Below, in pieces: positions 7,129 to 14,049 of a DNA stretch of 16,029 nucleotides. The DNA lies in NCBI GenBank assembly GCA_900541015.1, contig UQIB01000038.1, forward strand, positions 1 through 16,029, written 5' to 3'. Position numbers and translations under genes: made by a program. Positions within the stretch are counted from its first letter, which is position 1. Each line of letters opens with the position of its first letter. Source of the DNA: an uncultured Collinsella sp. Its GTDB lineage: Bacteria > Actinomycetota > Coriobacteriia > Coriobacteriales > Coriobacteriaceae. The notes under the pieces were generated by a model. The model was not told where the DNA came from. It did not search any database and worked only from the letters and a program-made list of their open reading frames with translations.

Positions 7129-7181
7129 GGCTTGGTTGCTATAACTCGCATTTACGCGCCTTGTAGGAAGGGGCTGCGCCC

Positions 7182-7865
7182 ATGGCTTTTGAGCCCGCTC
7201 AACATAGCTTTATCACGCTCGAGGGCGTCGATGGCGCCGGCAAGTCCACGCAGGCGCGTCTGCTTGCCCGCGCGCTCGAACTCGCTGGCTACCAGGTTGT
7301 GAGCCTGCGCGAGCCGGGCGGTACCGCCATCAGCGAAAAGATCCGTGCTCTGCTGCTCGACCCCGCCAATACAGCGATGGGCGACACCTGCGAGTTGTTG
7401 CTCTACGAGGCGGCACGCGCTCAGTTGGTGCACGAGGTCATAGCTCCCGCCCTCGCGGCCGGCAAGGTGGTCCTGTGTGACCGCTTCTACGATTCCACAA
7501 CCTGCTATCAGGCATTTGCCGACGGCCTTGATCGCCAGATGGTGCGCGATGCCAACAACCTGGCCGTTGCGGGAACGCACCCGGCGCTCACGCTCGTCTA
7601 TCACATCACGCCCGAGCAGGCGGCGCTGCGCATGGCAGCCCGTGGCGCGGCAGATCGCATGGAGGCCAAAGGCATGGCATTCCAGGAGCGTGTCTACCAG
7701 GGCTTTAGTGCCATTGCTGCCGAGGAACCCGCCCGCGTAAAGCTCATCGACGCTACCGCGACCATCGAGGAAGTTTTCGAGAAGACGGTCGAGCAGATTC
7801 GCGCGTACGGTCTCGACATTCCGCAAGACGCCGTCGTCGGCGCGCTTGCTAAGGAGGCCGAGTAA
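7182..7865 (+). CDS. tmk: Thymidylate kinase
   Basis: Thymidylate kinase phosphorylates dTMP to dTDP with ATP, an essential step in dTTP supply. Visible motifs are Walker A EGVDGAGKST (residues 14-23), the nucleotide-binding REPGGT (43-48), the DRFYDSTTCYQ segment (100-110) that carries the DR motif and dTMP-contacting residues, and a LID region around GAADRMEAKG. Length (227 residues) is slightly above the family's usual 205-215 because of a longer C-terminus. The ribosome binding site AGGAAGG (7165-7171) lies about 10 bases before the ATG. The stop is one base before the holB ATG, so this heads an operon with holB and ricT. Confidence 0.96.
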   Translation: MAFEPAQHSFITLEGVDGAGKSTQARLLARALELAGYQVVSLREPGGTAISEKIRALLLDPANTAMGDTCELLLYEAARAQLVHEVIAPALAAGKVVLCDRFYDSTTCYQAFADGLDRQMVRDANNLAVAGTHPALTLVYHITPEQAALRMAARGAADRMEAKGMAFQERVYQGFSAIAAEEPARVKLIDATATIEEVFEKTVEQIRAYGLDIPQDAVVGALAKEAE

Positions 7866-7866
7866 C

Positions 7867-8994
7867 ATGGCCCCCGCTCAGGCAAGCCTGCTGGCCAAGC
7901 TTGACACTCAGGAACGCGTGCGCGACTTTTTGACCAATGCCGTCGCCAGCGGTCGCGCATCGCACGCCTACCTGTTTTTGGGCGCTCCCGGCGCCGGCAA
8001 GCTCGATGCCGCATGGGCGCTCGCCCAGGCTTTCCTGTGCGAGCAGGACGGCTGCGGCGCATGCGACAGCTGCGTGCGCGTTGCGCGGCACACACATCCC
8101 GACGTGCACTATTACACGCCCGAGAGCGCCACGGGCTACCTCATTGCCCAGACCCGCGAGCTGCTCGACGACGTGCCGCTGGCGCCCATCCGCGCCAAGG
8201 CCAAGGTCTACATCATCGACCGTGCCGAGCAGCTGCGCGCTAACACCGCCAACGCACTGCTCAAAACACTCGAGGAGCCGCCCGAGGGCGTTATGTTTAT
8301 CTTGCTGGGCACCTCAGCAGACGTGATGCTGCCTACCATCGTGAGCCGCTGCCAGTGCGTGCCGTTTCGCCTGGTGTCGCCCGCCGTGGCCGCGCGTGCC
8401 GTGAGTCGCGCGACGGGTCAGGATCTCGCGCGTTGCCGCATGGCGGTCGCCGTGGCGGGGAGTCCTACGCGCGGCATCGAGTTCCTTAAGAGCGCCGAGC
8501 GCCAGGATGCTCGCCGCCAGATGCTCCGCGCCATCGATTCGCTTATCGCTGCCGATGAGGCCGATGTGCTCAGCCGCGCCAAGTCGCTTATTGTCGCCGT
8601 TAAGGCACCGCTCGCCGAGGTCAAGTCCACACAGGAAAAGGTGCTCGAGCAAAACGCCGACTACCTGTCGCGTGGAGCATTGAAGCAGCTTGAGGACCGC
8701 AACAAGCGCGAACTCAACGCGCGCGAGCGTTCGGGTATCATGGAAGCGCTGGCGAGCGCGCGGACGCTCATGCGCGACGTGCTGCTGACACTTCAGGACG
8801 AGGCAGCCGACGTGGTGAACGAAGACGTGCGCGACACGATCGGTCGGCTTGCCGCCGCGACCAATGTTGCGGGTGCCACGCGGGCGCTCGAGGCAGTCGC
8901 GACCGCCGAGCGCAACATCGCCAGAAACGTTACTCCCCAGCTGGCCATCGAGGTCATGCTGTTCGATATCAGGAAGGCACTGAAATGCCGTTAG
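7867..8994 (+). CDS. holB: DNA polymerase III subunit delta-prime
   Basis: Delta-prime is the stator subunit of the clamp loader that opens the beta clamp around primed DNA. The ATG at 7867 is one base after the tmk stop and follows AAGGAGG (7851-7857) with a 9-base spacer. An upstream in-frame ATG at 7846 has no such site. Key features are a degenerate Walker A GAPGAGK followed by Leu (residues 39-46), a Cys4 zinc module at C58, C63, C66 and C69, the DnaX/HolB signature LLKTLEEPPEG (about 128-138) and the SRC motif at 160-162. Leu in place of Ser/Thr after the Walker Lys fits delta-prime rather than an active tau/gamma ATPase. Length is 375 residues. The 3' end overlaps ricT by 10 bases. Confidence 0.92.
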   Translation: MAPAQASLLAKLDTQERVRDFLTNAVASGRASHAYLFLGAPGAGKLDAAWALAQAFLCEQDGCGACDSCVRVARHTHPDVHYYTPESATGYLIAQTRELLDDVPLAPIRAKAKVYIIDRAEQLRANTANALLKTLEEPPEGVMFILLGTSADVMLPTIVSRCQCVPFRLVSPAVAARAVSRATGQDLARCRMAVAVAGSPTRGIEFLKSAERQDARRQMLRAIDSLIAADEADVLSRAKSLIVAVKAPLAEVKSTQEKVLEQNADYLSRGALKQLEDRNKRELNARERSGIMEALASARTLMRDVLLTLQDEAADVVNEDVRDTIGRLAAATNVAGATRALEAVATAERNIARNVTPQLAIEVMLFDIRKALKCR

Positions 8995-10685
8995 TCGTAC
9001 CCGTTAAGTTTACCTACGCCTCGCGCGACCTGTGGTTCGACCCGCAGGATCTGGATATCCTCGAGGCAGACTACGCTATCTGCTCCACCGAGCGCGGAAC
9101 CGAGATCGGCCTGGTCACGGCCGATCCCTTTGAGGTGCCGCAAGACGAGATCGGTCAGCCGCTCAAGCCCGTGCTGCGCGTGGCGAGCGACATCGACCTG
9201 CAGCTTGCCGACGACCTGGCCATCCAGGGCGACGAGGCCATGGTCGACTTCCGCCGCCTGGTCAAGGAGCTCGACCTCGAGATGAAGCCGGTGGGCGTCG
9301 AGTACCTGTTTGGCGGCGAGAAGGCCGTGTTCTACTTTGCGGCCGAGGAGCGCGTCGATTTTCGCCAGCTCGTCAAGGATCTGTCCTCGACGCTGCACAT
9401 TCGCGTCGACATGCGCCAGATCGGCGTGCGCGACGAGACCCGCCTGGTGGGCGGCTATGCCCAGTGCGGACAGGAACTCTGCTGCACGCGCTTTGGCGGA
9501 CAGTTTGAGCCCGTCTCGATTCGCATGGCAAAAGAGCAAGACCTGCCGCTCAATTCCTCCAAGATCAGCGGCGTATGCGGCCGCCTGATGTGCTGCCTGC
9601 GCTACGAGTTTGAGGCGTACAAGGACTTTAAGAGCCGCGCGCCCAAAAAGAAGACGCTTATCGATACGCCGCTTGGCAAGGCGCGCATCCAGGAATATGA
9701 CACGCCGCGTGAACAGCTGGTGTTGCGCCTGGAGAACGGCAAGGTTTTTAAGGTCAACCTGGCCGATATGACCTGCTCGGAGGGCTGCAAGAAGAAGGCT
9801 GCCGAGCAGAGCTGCAATTGCCGCCCCGACTGTGTGACGCGCGATGTGCTCGAGCGCATCGAGTCGCCCGAGATGCGTCTGGCGCTCATGGAGCTCGACC
9901 GCGAGAACGGCATCGACGTGGGCGATGGCCTGTCGAGCGCCGACCGTCTTGCCGGCACGTCGATGCCCAAGCGCCGTCGTCGCGATGCCGATTCCGATGC
10001 CCGCGCTGCTCAGAGCCAGGGCGAGGGCCGTGGCCGCGGAAAAGGCCGCGGTAAGGCCGAGACACCCGAGGCCGAGGGGGCGGCCGATGGCCGTCGCCGT
10101 CGCAAGCGCGCGGGCTCGGGCGATGCTACCGAGGTTGCAGCCGCGGGCAAGAACGCCTCTCGCGAGCGCGAGGTTCAGCAGCCCCAGCAGCAGAATCGCG
10201 GCGGCGGCATGAACCCCACACGTCGCCGCCGCCGTCATCTGTCGAGCGAGGAGCGCGAGGACGCCTTCCGCGCCGCAGCTGCTCGCGAGGCCGGTGCCGC
10301 TTCCAAGGGCGCCTCGGCCTCCGATGCGCCTGTCGACAAGAGCGGCAAGTCACGTGGCGAGGAGGAGCGCGCGCCGCGTCCGCGCCGTCGCCATTCCTCG
10401 GGCGCGCAGCAGAAGCCTTCAGTGCCCTCTGTGGCCGATCAGGTCTCGGATGGCGAGGTCAAGGTCACGCGCCGTCGTCCCGGAGATGGCGGGGGAGCGG
10501 CTGCCAAGGCTTCGCGTGGCGCCGCTCGCGACGAGCGCGAGCCGCGCGAGGATCGCGGTGGCGAGGGCTCGGCCGACCAGGGTCAAAAGCGCCGTCGCCG
10601 TCGCCGTTCCCGCAAGCCGCGCCAGGATGGTGGCGAGGGCTCGACCCCGTCTTCGTCCGCACCACAACCGCCCGCCGGCGAATAA
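8985..10685 (+). CDS. ricT: PSP1-domain protein RicT (YaaT family) with long Arg-rich tail
   Basis: RicT/YaaT proteins are cytoplasmic; in Bacillus subtilis RicT joins RicA and RicF in an Fe-S-containing complex that helps RNase Y process mRNA and influences competence and sporulation. The PSP1 region occupies roughly residues 60-215, with the family's conserved cysteines at C161, C166, C167, C198, C203 and C204 (motifs CGQELCC and CGRLMCC). A second Cys cluster is at C264, C268, C277, C279 and C283. From about residue 329 to the end (566) the protein is an apparently disordered tail with many Arg runs, Gly-Arg and Lys stretches; B. subtilis RicT is about half this size. The gene overlaps holB by 10 bases and sits directly after it, as yaaT does in Bacillus. 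AGGAAGG lies within the holB end. Confidence 0.88.
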   Translation: MPLVVPVKFTYASRDLWFDPQDLDILEADYAICSTERGTEIGLVTADPFEVPQDEIGQPLKPVLRVASDIDLQLADDLAIQGDEAMVDFRRLVKELDLEMKPVGVEYLFGGEKAVFYFAAEERVDFRQLVKDLSSTLHIRVDMRQIGVRDETRLVGGYAQCGQELCCTRFGGQFEPVSIRMAKEQDLPLNSSKISGVCGRLMCCLRYEFEAYKDFKSRAPKKKTLIDTPLGKARIQEYDTPREQLVLRLENGKVFKVNLADMTCSEGCKKKAAEQSCNCRPDCVTRDVLERIESPEMRLALMELDRENGIDVGDGLSSADRLAGTSMPKRRRRDADSDARAAQSQGEGRGRGKGRGKAETPEAEGAADGRRRRKRAGSGDATEVAAAGKNASREREVQQPQQQNRGGGMNPTRRRRRHLSSEEREDAFRAAAAREAGAASKGASASDAPVDKSGKSRGEEERAPRPRRRHSSGAQQKPSVPSVADQVSDGEVKVTRRRPGDGGGAAAKASRGAARDEREPREDRGGEGSADQGQKRRRRRRSRKPRQDGGEGSTPSSSAPQPPAGE

Positions 10686-10726
10686 CGCCCGCGAGCGGAT
10701 TTAGCCCGCCTTGCCCCGAGCGCATC

Positions 10727-10736
10727 GGGGTATCAT
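10727..10736 (+). promoter_or_regulatory. GGGGTATCAT motif, possible -10 region of comFC
   Basis: GGGG runs directly into TATCAT (10731-10736), exactly as before tmk. TTGCCC (10711-10716) is 14 bp upstream, too close for a standard -35. CCCCGA and TCGGGG (10714-10730) also form a small stem. A start about 10743 would put the hairpin at 10749-10784 at the very 5' end of the transcript. Confidence 0.4.
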
Positions 10737-10748
10737 AGCGCCGAATCA

Positions 10749-10784
10749 ACAACCCTCCCTGCGACCGAACGTAGGGAGGGTTGT
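10749..10784 (+). promoter_or_regulatory. perfect hairpin covering the comFC ribosome binding site
   Basis: Positions 10749-10760 pair perfectly with 10773-10784 (12 bp, 12-nt loop). The right arm contains GGGAGGG (10774-10780), the ribosome binding site for the TTG start at 10788. In the folded RNA this site would be fully paired, so translation should be low unless something opens the stem. The same GC-rich stem followed by TTGTGTCTT could also act as a partial terminator for the ricT operon. Confidence 0.65.
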
Positions 10785-10787
10785 GTC

Positions 10788-11594
10788 TTGAAGAGCCGTT
10801 TGAACATATTGAGCCGTCTGCAGGGCGCCGGTGCCCTGCCGTTTGCGGACGAATTGCTACCGTTTGCCGAGCACGCGACGTACGAGGCGCTTGAGGCGTT
10901 GTCGCCCACGCGATGTGCCGGCTGCGAACGCGCCGGTGCGCTTATTTGCCAAGACTGCCTGGCCGCGCTCACGCTCATCGACCCACGTCATAGCTGCACC
11001 CGATGCGGCGCCCCGTTTGGGGATTTGCTGTGCACTGAGTGTTCGGTCGAGGGCACGTCCTTGGCAATGGCGGAGGCGCTCGACCGCTGCCTGGCGTGCG
11101 CCGTCTATACGCATCCGCTGCCGCGCATCATTAAAGCGTACAAGGACGCGGGCGAGCGACGTCTGGCTCCGTATCTGGCGGAGCTGCTCTACGACACCGC
11201 CCTGCATGCCCAGGTCGTAGCGCCCGATCGCTATGGAGGTGTGCTGTCCGGTGCGGATGCGGTGGTGTTTGTGCCTGCGACGGCGGCAGCGTTTCGGCGG
11301 CGTGGTTTTGATCATATGGAGGCCATTGCGCGCCCATTTTGCGAGCTGTCGGGTGTTCCCCTGCTCGATGCTCTCGTCAAGTACGGGCATGGTGACCAGC
11401 GCGAACTCGGTCGTGAGGAGCGCCGCGAGCGTGCCCGAGGTATGTACGAGACGGTTGAGGACGTGCACGGCCGCCGCTTGCTGCTTATCGACGACGTTAT
11501 CACCACGGGTGCGACGATGGCAGCGGCTTCGGCGGAACTCAAGCGCGCCGGTGCCGCGGCCGTTGATGGCCTCGCTATCGCACGCGTTTGGTAG
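10788..11594 (+). CDS. comFC: ComFC-type phosphoribosyltransferase-like protein
   Basis: ComFC proteins have an N-terminal zinc module fused to a phosphoribosyltransferase fold; they are needed for DNA uptake in competent bacteria and are also kept in many non-competent ones. Eight cysteines form four pairs (C43/C46, C54/C57, C70/C73, C82/C85). The conserved RRGFDH segment lies at 172-177 (usually RGFN-Q/H), and the PRPP loop is LLLIDDVITTGAT (231-243). The 268-residue length is slightly above the family's usual 220-250. The start is TTG 10788, seven bases after GGGAGGG; this is the only well-placed start. No comFA helicase gene is adjacent. The gene stands alone after ricT. Confidence 0.88.
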   Translation: MKSRLNILSRLQGAGALPFADELLPFAEHATYEALEALSPTRCAGCERAGALICQDCLAALTLIDPRHSCTRCGAPFGDLLCTECSVEGTSLAMAEALDRCLACAVYTHPLPRIIKAYKDAGERRLAPYLAELLYDTALHAQVVAPDRYGGVLSGADAVVFVPATAAAFRRRGFDHMEAIARPFCELSGVPLLDALVKYGHGDQRELGREERRERARGMYETVEDVHGRRLLLIDDVITTGATMAAASAELKRAGAAAVDGLAIARVW

Positions 11595-11681
11595 GGGTGG
11601 TTTTGTGGCAGTGAAGATAGCGCGTGCGGCCCGTCCTGACCTGCGAAATCTGTACTCGAGATGCGAATGACGCCCCTAACC

Positions 11682-11710
11682 TTAAACTTTAGCTTGAACT
11701 TAGTTATAAT
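11682..11710 (+). promoter_or_regulatory. promoter of the leader/lipoprotein transcript
   Basis: A perfect TATAAT (11705-11710) is preceded at 17 bp by TTAAAC (11682-11687), in a locally AT-rich patch. Two copies of an AACTTTAG/AACTTAG-like sequence sit in the spacer (11685-11703) and could be an operator. A start near 11717 would give about 340 nt of RNA before the lipoprotein start. Confidence 0.65.
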
Positions 11711-12041
11711 GCGCTTCGTTCCTACCAGGCTGTGGTTGCGGACGGACGAAATGCCCGTCCTAGTCCAAGACAGACGCGGTCAAAGGGATCCACGTAAGCG
11801 ACCGCGTGCGCGCGGCGCGATCATGGCGCGTCCTAGATGTAAGCCGCACCGTCCGTTCTACTTTCTTTGGGGCAATACCGCCTCGCGGGCGAGCGGGTCA
11901 GTCGTGAAGGTGGCTGCGGCCTCCCGAGCAAACACCCCGGTGCGCAAGTGTGGGGTCAAATACCAGGTCAGCTGGTGGGAACAACCTGATATTCCGCGCA
12001 ACGCACGGATTGTATACGACACAGAAGGCAGGGTAGTGGAC
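11711..12041 (+). ncRNA. candidate structured leader or small RNA (unidentified)
   Basis: Between comFC and the lipoprotein about 450 nt carry no recognisable gene. The transcribed part has several foldable segments: 11740-11745 with 11755-11760 (6 bp), 11774-11781 with 11800-11807 (8 bp, ACGCGGTC), 11934-11938 with 11952-11956 (5 bp), and 11959-11968 with 11984-11993 (9 pairs and one mismatch, 15-nt loop). I do not recognise a known riboswitch, tmRNA, RNase P, SRP or 6S pattern. An open frame continuous with the lipoprotein runs through it, but its composition looks accidental. Confidence 0.4.
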
Positions 12042-12059
12042 ATGGTGAGGGGCAGCTTG

Positions 12060-13067
12060 ATGCACGCGGCTCGGTTAGGTGCTGGGACCGCAGCGGTCAT
12101 CGCCGTTTTGGGCCTGAGCGGATGCGCGTTCAACCCGCTGTCTACGTTCACGACTCCCACGATCGACCAGATCGAGTACGAGACCGTCACGCCGGCGGTG
12201 TCGGACGATGCCCTGGTCACTCCCGGAACCCTGACGGTCGCCCTCGATACTTCCGATGCGCCGCAGGCCATGCAGGGCGCCGACGGCGAGCTCACGGGGT
12301 ATGCGGTTGACGCCGCCCGCGCCCTCGCAAGCCGCATGGGCCTTAAGGTCGCCTTCGTCGATGCGTCCTCGGCAGGTTCCGCGCTCGGCGACAAAAAGGC
12401 CGATATCTTTATCGGCGAGATTAACTCCACGGACGGGGACATTAGCTCGCTCGGCACCTGCCTGTACGATGCCACTTCCGTGTTCGGTAAAACTAGCGAT
12501 GGTGGGTCGCTAAGCGTTTCCACCGATACCCTTAACACGTCCACCCTGGGCGTTCAGACGTCCTCGGCCTCGCAGGAGGCGCTTGCTAAGCAGAGCATCA
12601 CCGCCAACCAAAAGACCTACTCCAACATCAACGAGTGCTTTGAGGCGCTCGAGTCCGGCGAGGTCGACTATGTGATCTGCGACTCCACGGCCGGCGGCTA
12701 CCTTGCACGCCTGATGAGCGAGGTCTCCTATGTCGGTGCGCTCGAGGCGCCCTCGACGCTTGGTGTTGCGGGCCTCTCGTCCAATGACGAACTGTGCCGT
12801 GCCGTGAGCGATGCCCTCGACGGTATTACGGCCGACGGCACGCTCGAGGCGGTCCACTCTGTCTGGTATGGCACGATGCCCTACGACCTCACCACTAAGA
12901 CGGTTTCGGGCGCTAACGTGCAGCCGGTCGACTCTGAGTCCAGTGAGACCACGTCCTCCGGCAGCGAGTCCTCCGATTCCAACAATGAGACCGCATCCTC
13001 CGAGGACAAATCGTCCAGCCAGGAAGGCGCCATCACCGACGACGACATTAACAAACTCAATAGCTAG
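12060..13067 (+). CDS. Solute-binding-like lipoprotein (SBP_bac_3/PBP2 fold)
   Basis: The protein starts with a lipoprotein signal peptide ending in the lipobox LSGC, with Cys22 as the lipidated residue, so it should be tethered to the outer face of the membrane. The next part resembles family 3 amino-acid-binding proteins: GTLTVALDTSDAP, then GELTGYAVDAARALASRMG, ADIFIGEI and SGEVDYVICDSTAGGYL. The last 50 or so residues are rich in Ser and Glu. I prefer ATG 12060 because GAGGGG precedes it (12047-12052); ATG 12042 is also possible and would add six residues. No permease or ATPase gene is adjacent, so transport is not assured; an orphan binding or sensory protein is possible. The ligand cannot be read from the sequence. 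Confidence 0.8.
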   Translation: MHAARLGAGTAAVIAVLGLSGCAFNPLSTFTTPTIDQIEYETVTPAVSDDALVTPGTLTVALDTSDAPQAMQGADGELTGYAVDAARALASRMGLKVAFVDASSAGSALGDKKADIFIGEINSTDGDISSLGTCLYDATSVFGKTSDGGSLSVSTDTLNTSTLGVQTSSASQEALAKQSITANQKTYSNINECFEALESGEVDYVICDSTAGGYLARLMSEVSYVGALEAPSTLGVAGLSSNDELCRAVSDALDGITADGTLEAVHSVWYGTMPYDLTTKTVSGANVQPVDSESSETTSSGSESSDSNNETASSEDKSSSQEGAITDDDINKLNS

Positions 13068-13384
13068 TTATTGCTAGGGGTGGTGTCTCCTATACGTTGG
13101 AAAGGACACCTCTTCACGGTTTCAACACGCACTGCCGGGCTTCCCCAATAGAGGAGCCCGTCTTTTTCATCCCTATAAAACCAGCAGGTCAAAGCCAATT
13201 TCAAGAAGAAAAACCAACTCTGCCGACGCCCTCCTATAGCGCACTTTGCCACAGAAAAGTGCGAGACTTCGGTATGCGGTATCAAGCAATCGTTATTCGG
13301 GTCTTTGGGAATCCGCGTGATTAAATGCACAGCAATGGGTACATAGCCAGTACAGTAAGTCCCCGAGGCAGATTGGAGCCACGT
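13068..13384. other. intergenic region between the lipoprotein and hpf, no gene seen
   Basis: The 317-nt gap is less GC-rich than its surroundings. It holds the terminator at 13136-13167 and a perfect 8-bp hairpin (CGCACTTT, 13240-13247, with 13256-13263). The hpf ribosome binding site GGAG is at 13375-13378. Small open frames in it have no supporting start signals or recognisable protein. A promoter for hpf is expected in the second half, but I could not place it. Confidence 0.5.
13136..13167 (+). terminator. Rho-independent terminator after the lipoprotein gene
   Basis: CGGGCTTCC (13136-13144) pairs with GGAGCCCG (13153-13160), with one bulged T and an 8-nt loop, followed by TCTTTTT. It lies 69 nt after the lipoprotein stop and would end that transcript before hpf. 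Confidence 0.8.
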
Positions 13385-13969
13385 ATGGATATCAAGGTTT
13401 CTGGACGCAAGACGACGGTAACCGATGCTCTGCGTGCGCATGTGGATGAGAAGATCGGCGAGGCGCTCAAGGTTTTCGATATCGAGCCCATGACGGTCGA
13501 CGTTGTACTTCGCTATGAGAAGAACCCCTCGAACCCCAACCCGGCAATCGTCGAGGTTACGGTTCGTGCCCGCGGTTCGGTGATTCGCGTTGCCGAGCAC
13601 GGTGCAGATATGTACGCCGCCATCGACCTCTCCGCCGATAAGGTCACCCGCCAGCTGCGCAAGTTCAAGACCAAGGTCGTGGACAACCGCCAGGGCGGTG
13701 CCAGTGCAGCGGATGTCGCACCGGTCGAGCGCGTCGAGGATCTGGCCGACCTGCTGCTGCCCGAGGAGGAGGACGACCTGCTCGTCCGCGAGAAGGTCAT
13801 CGATGTCACCCCGATGACCGAGGAGCAGGCGCTGGTGCAGACCGATCTGCTCGGCCACGACTTCTACGTGTTCGAGAACGCGACGACTGGCCTCATCAAT
13901 GTGGTGTATCACCGTAAGAATGGTGGATATGGCATCATCAAGCCCCGCATCGAAACACTTGACGAGTAA
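13385..13969 (+). CDS. hpf: Ribosome hibernation promoting factor, long form
   Basis: Long HPF binds the 30S subunit and dimerises 70S ribosomes into inactive 100S particles when growth slows. The N-terminal domain (about residues 1-105) starts MDIKVSGRKTTVTDALRAHV and matches the S30AE/YfiA fold. A charged linker leads to the C-terminal dimerisation domain (about 138-192), visible as VREKVIDVTPMTEEQAL and NVVYHRKNGGYGIIKP. The 194-residue length is normal for the long form. ATG 13385 is chosen because GGAG (13375-13378) precedes it by six bases and it gives the conserved N-terminus; an upstream in-frame ATG at 13325 would add 20 unrelated residues. The gene appears to be a single-gene unit, with terminators before and after. 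Confidence 0.95.
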   Translation: MDIKVSGRKTTVTDALRAHVDEKIGEALKVFDIEPMTVDVVLRYEKNPSNPNPAIVEVTVRARGSVIRVAEHGADMYAAIDLSADKVTRQLRKFKTKVVDNRQGGASAADVAPVERVEDLADLLLPEEEDDLLVREKVIDVTPMTEEQALVQTDLLGHDFYVFENATTGLINVVYHRKNGGYGIIKPRIETLDE

Positions 13970-13973
13970 AATA

Positions 13974-13995
13974 CGTTAACTTGCATGAGTTAACG
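13974..13995. repeat. 22-bp inverted repeat after hpf
   Basis: CGTTAACT (13974-13981) and AGTTAACG (13988-13995) are perfect inverted copies separated by TGCATG. The repeat starts four bases after the hpf stop and ends just before the terminator stem. It may extend the terminator fold or be a protein-binding site; the sequence does not decide. Confidence 0.55.
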
Positions 13996-13998
13996 GCT

Positions 13999-14031
13999 GG
14001 CGGCCATCCCATGCGGATGGCCGCCTTTTTT
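13999..14031 (+). terminator. Rho-independent terminator after hpf
   Basis: GGCGGCCATCC (13999-14009) pairs perfectly over 11 bp with 14015-14025 around a CATGC loop, followed by six T's (14026-14031). It lies 18 nt before the degV start codon, so degV needs a promoter of its own or read-through. Confidence 0.92.
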
Positions 14032-14049
14032 ACGTAAGGAGTCGCTTTG

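Noticed and set aside
8991..10238. A 415-codon minus-strand frame opposite ricT
   Set aside because: It is low-complexity and Ala/Leu/His-rich, with no family motif, and is explained by the codon bias of ricT.
11959..11993. Possible SRP RNA apical loop, because of ACCAGGTCAG
   Set aside because: The required GGAAGGAAGCAGCC-like part is missing and the surrounding fold does not match a small SRP RNA.
11661..12059. N-terminal extension of the lipoprotein, in frame from 11661
   Set aside because: It would place about 130 residues before a clear lipoprotein signal peptide, would start upstream of the TATAAT promoter, and has Arg-rich composition typical of an accidental frame.
13097..13324. A 75-codon plus-strand frame between the lipoprotein and hpf
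   Set aside because: It runs through the terminator at 13136-13167, has no convincing ribosome binding site and resembles no known protein.
13325..13384. A 20-residue upstream extension of HPF
   Set aside because: The ATG at 13385 has a well-spaced GGAG and gives the conserved HPF N-terminus, so the extension is not needed.
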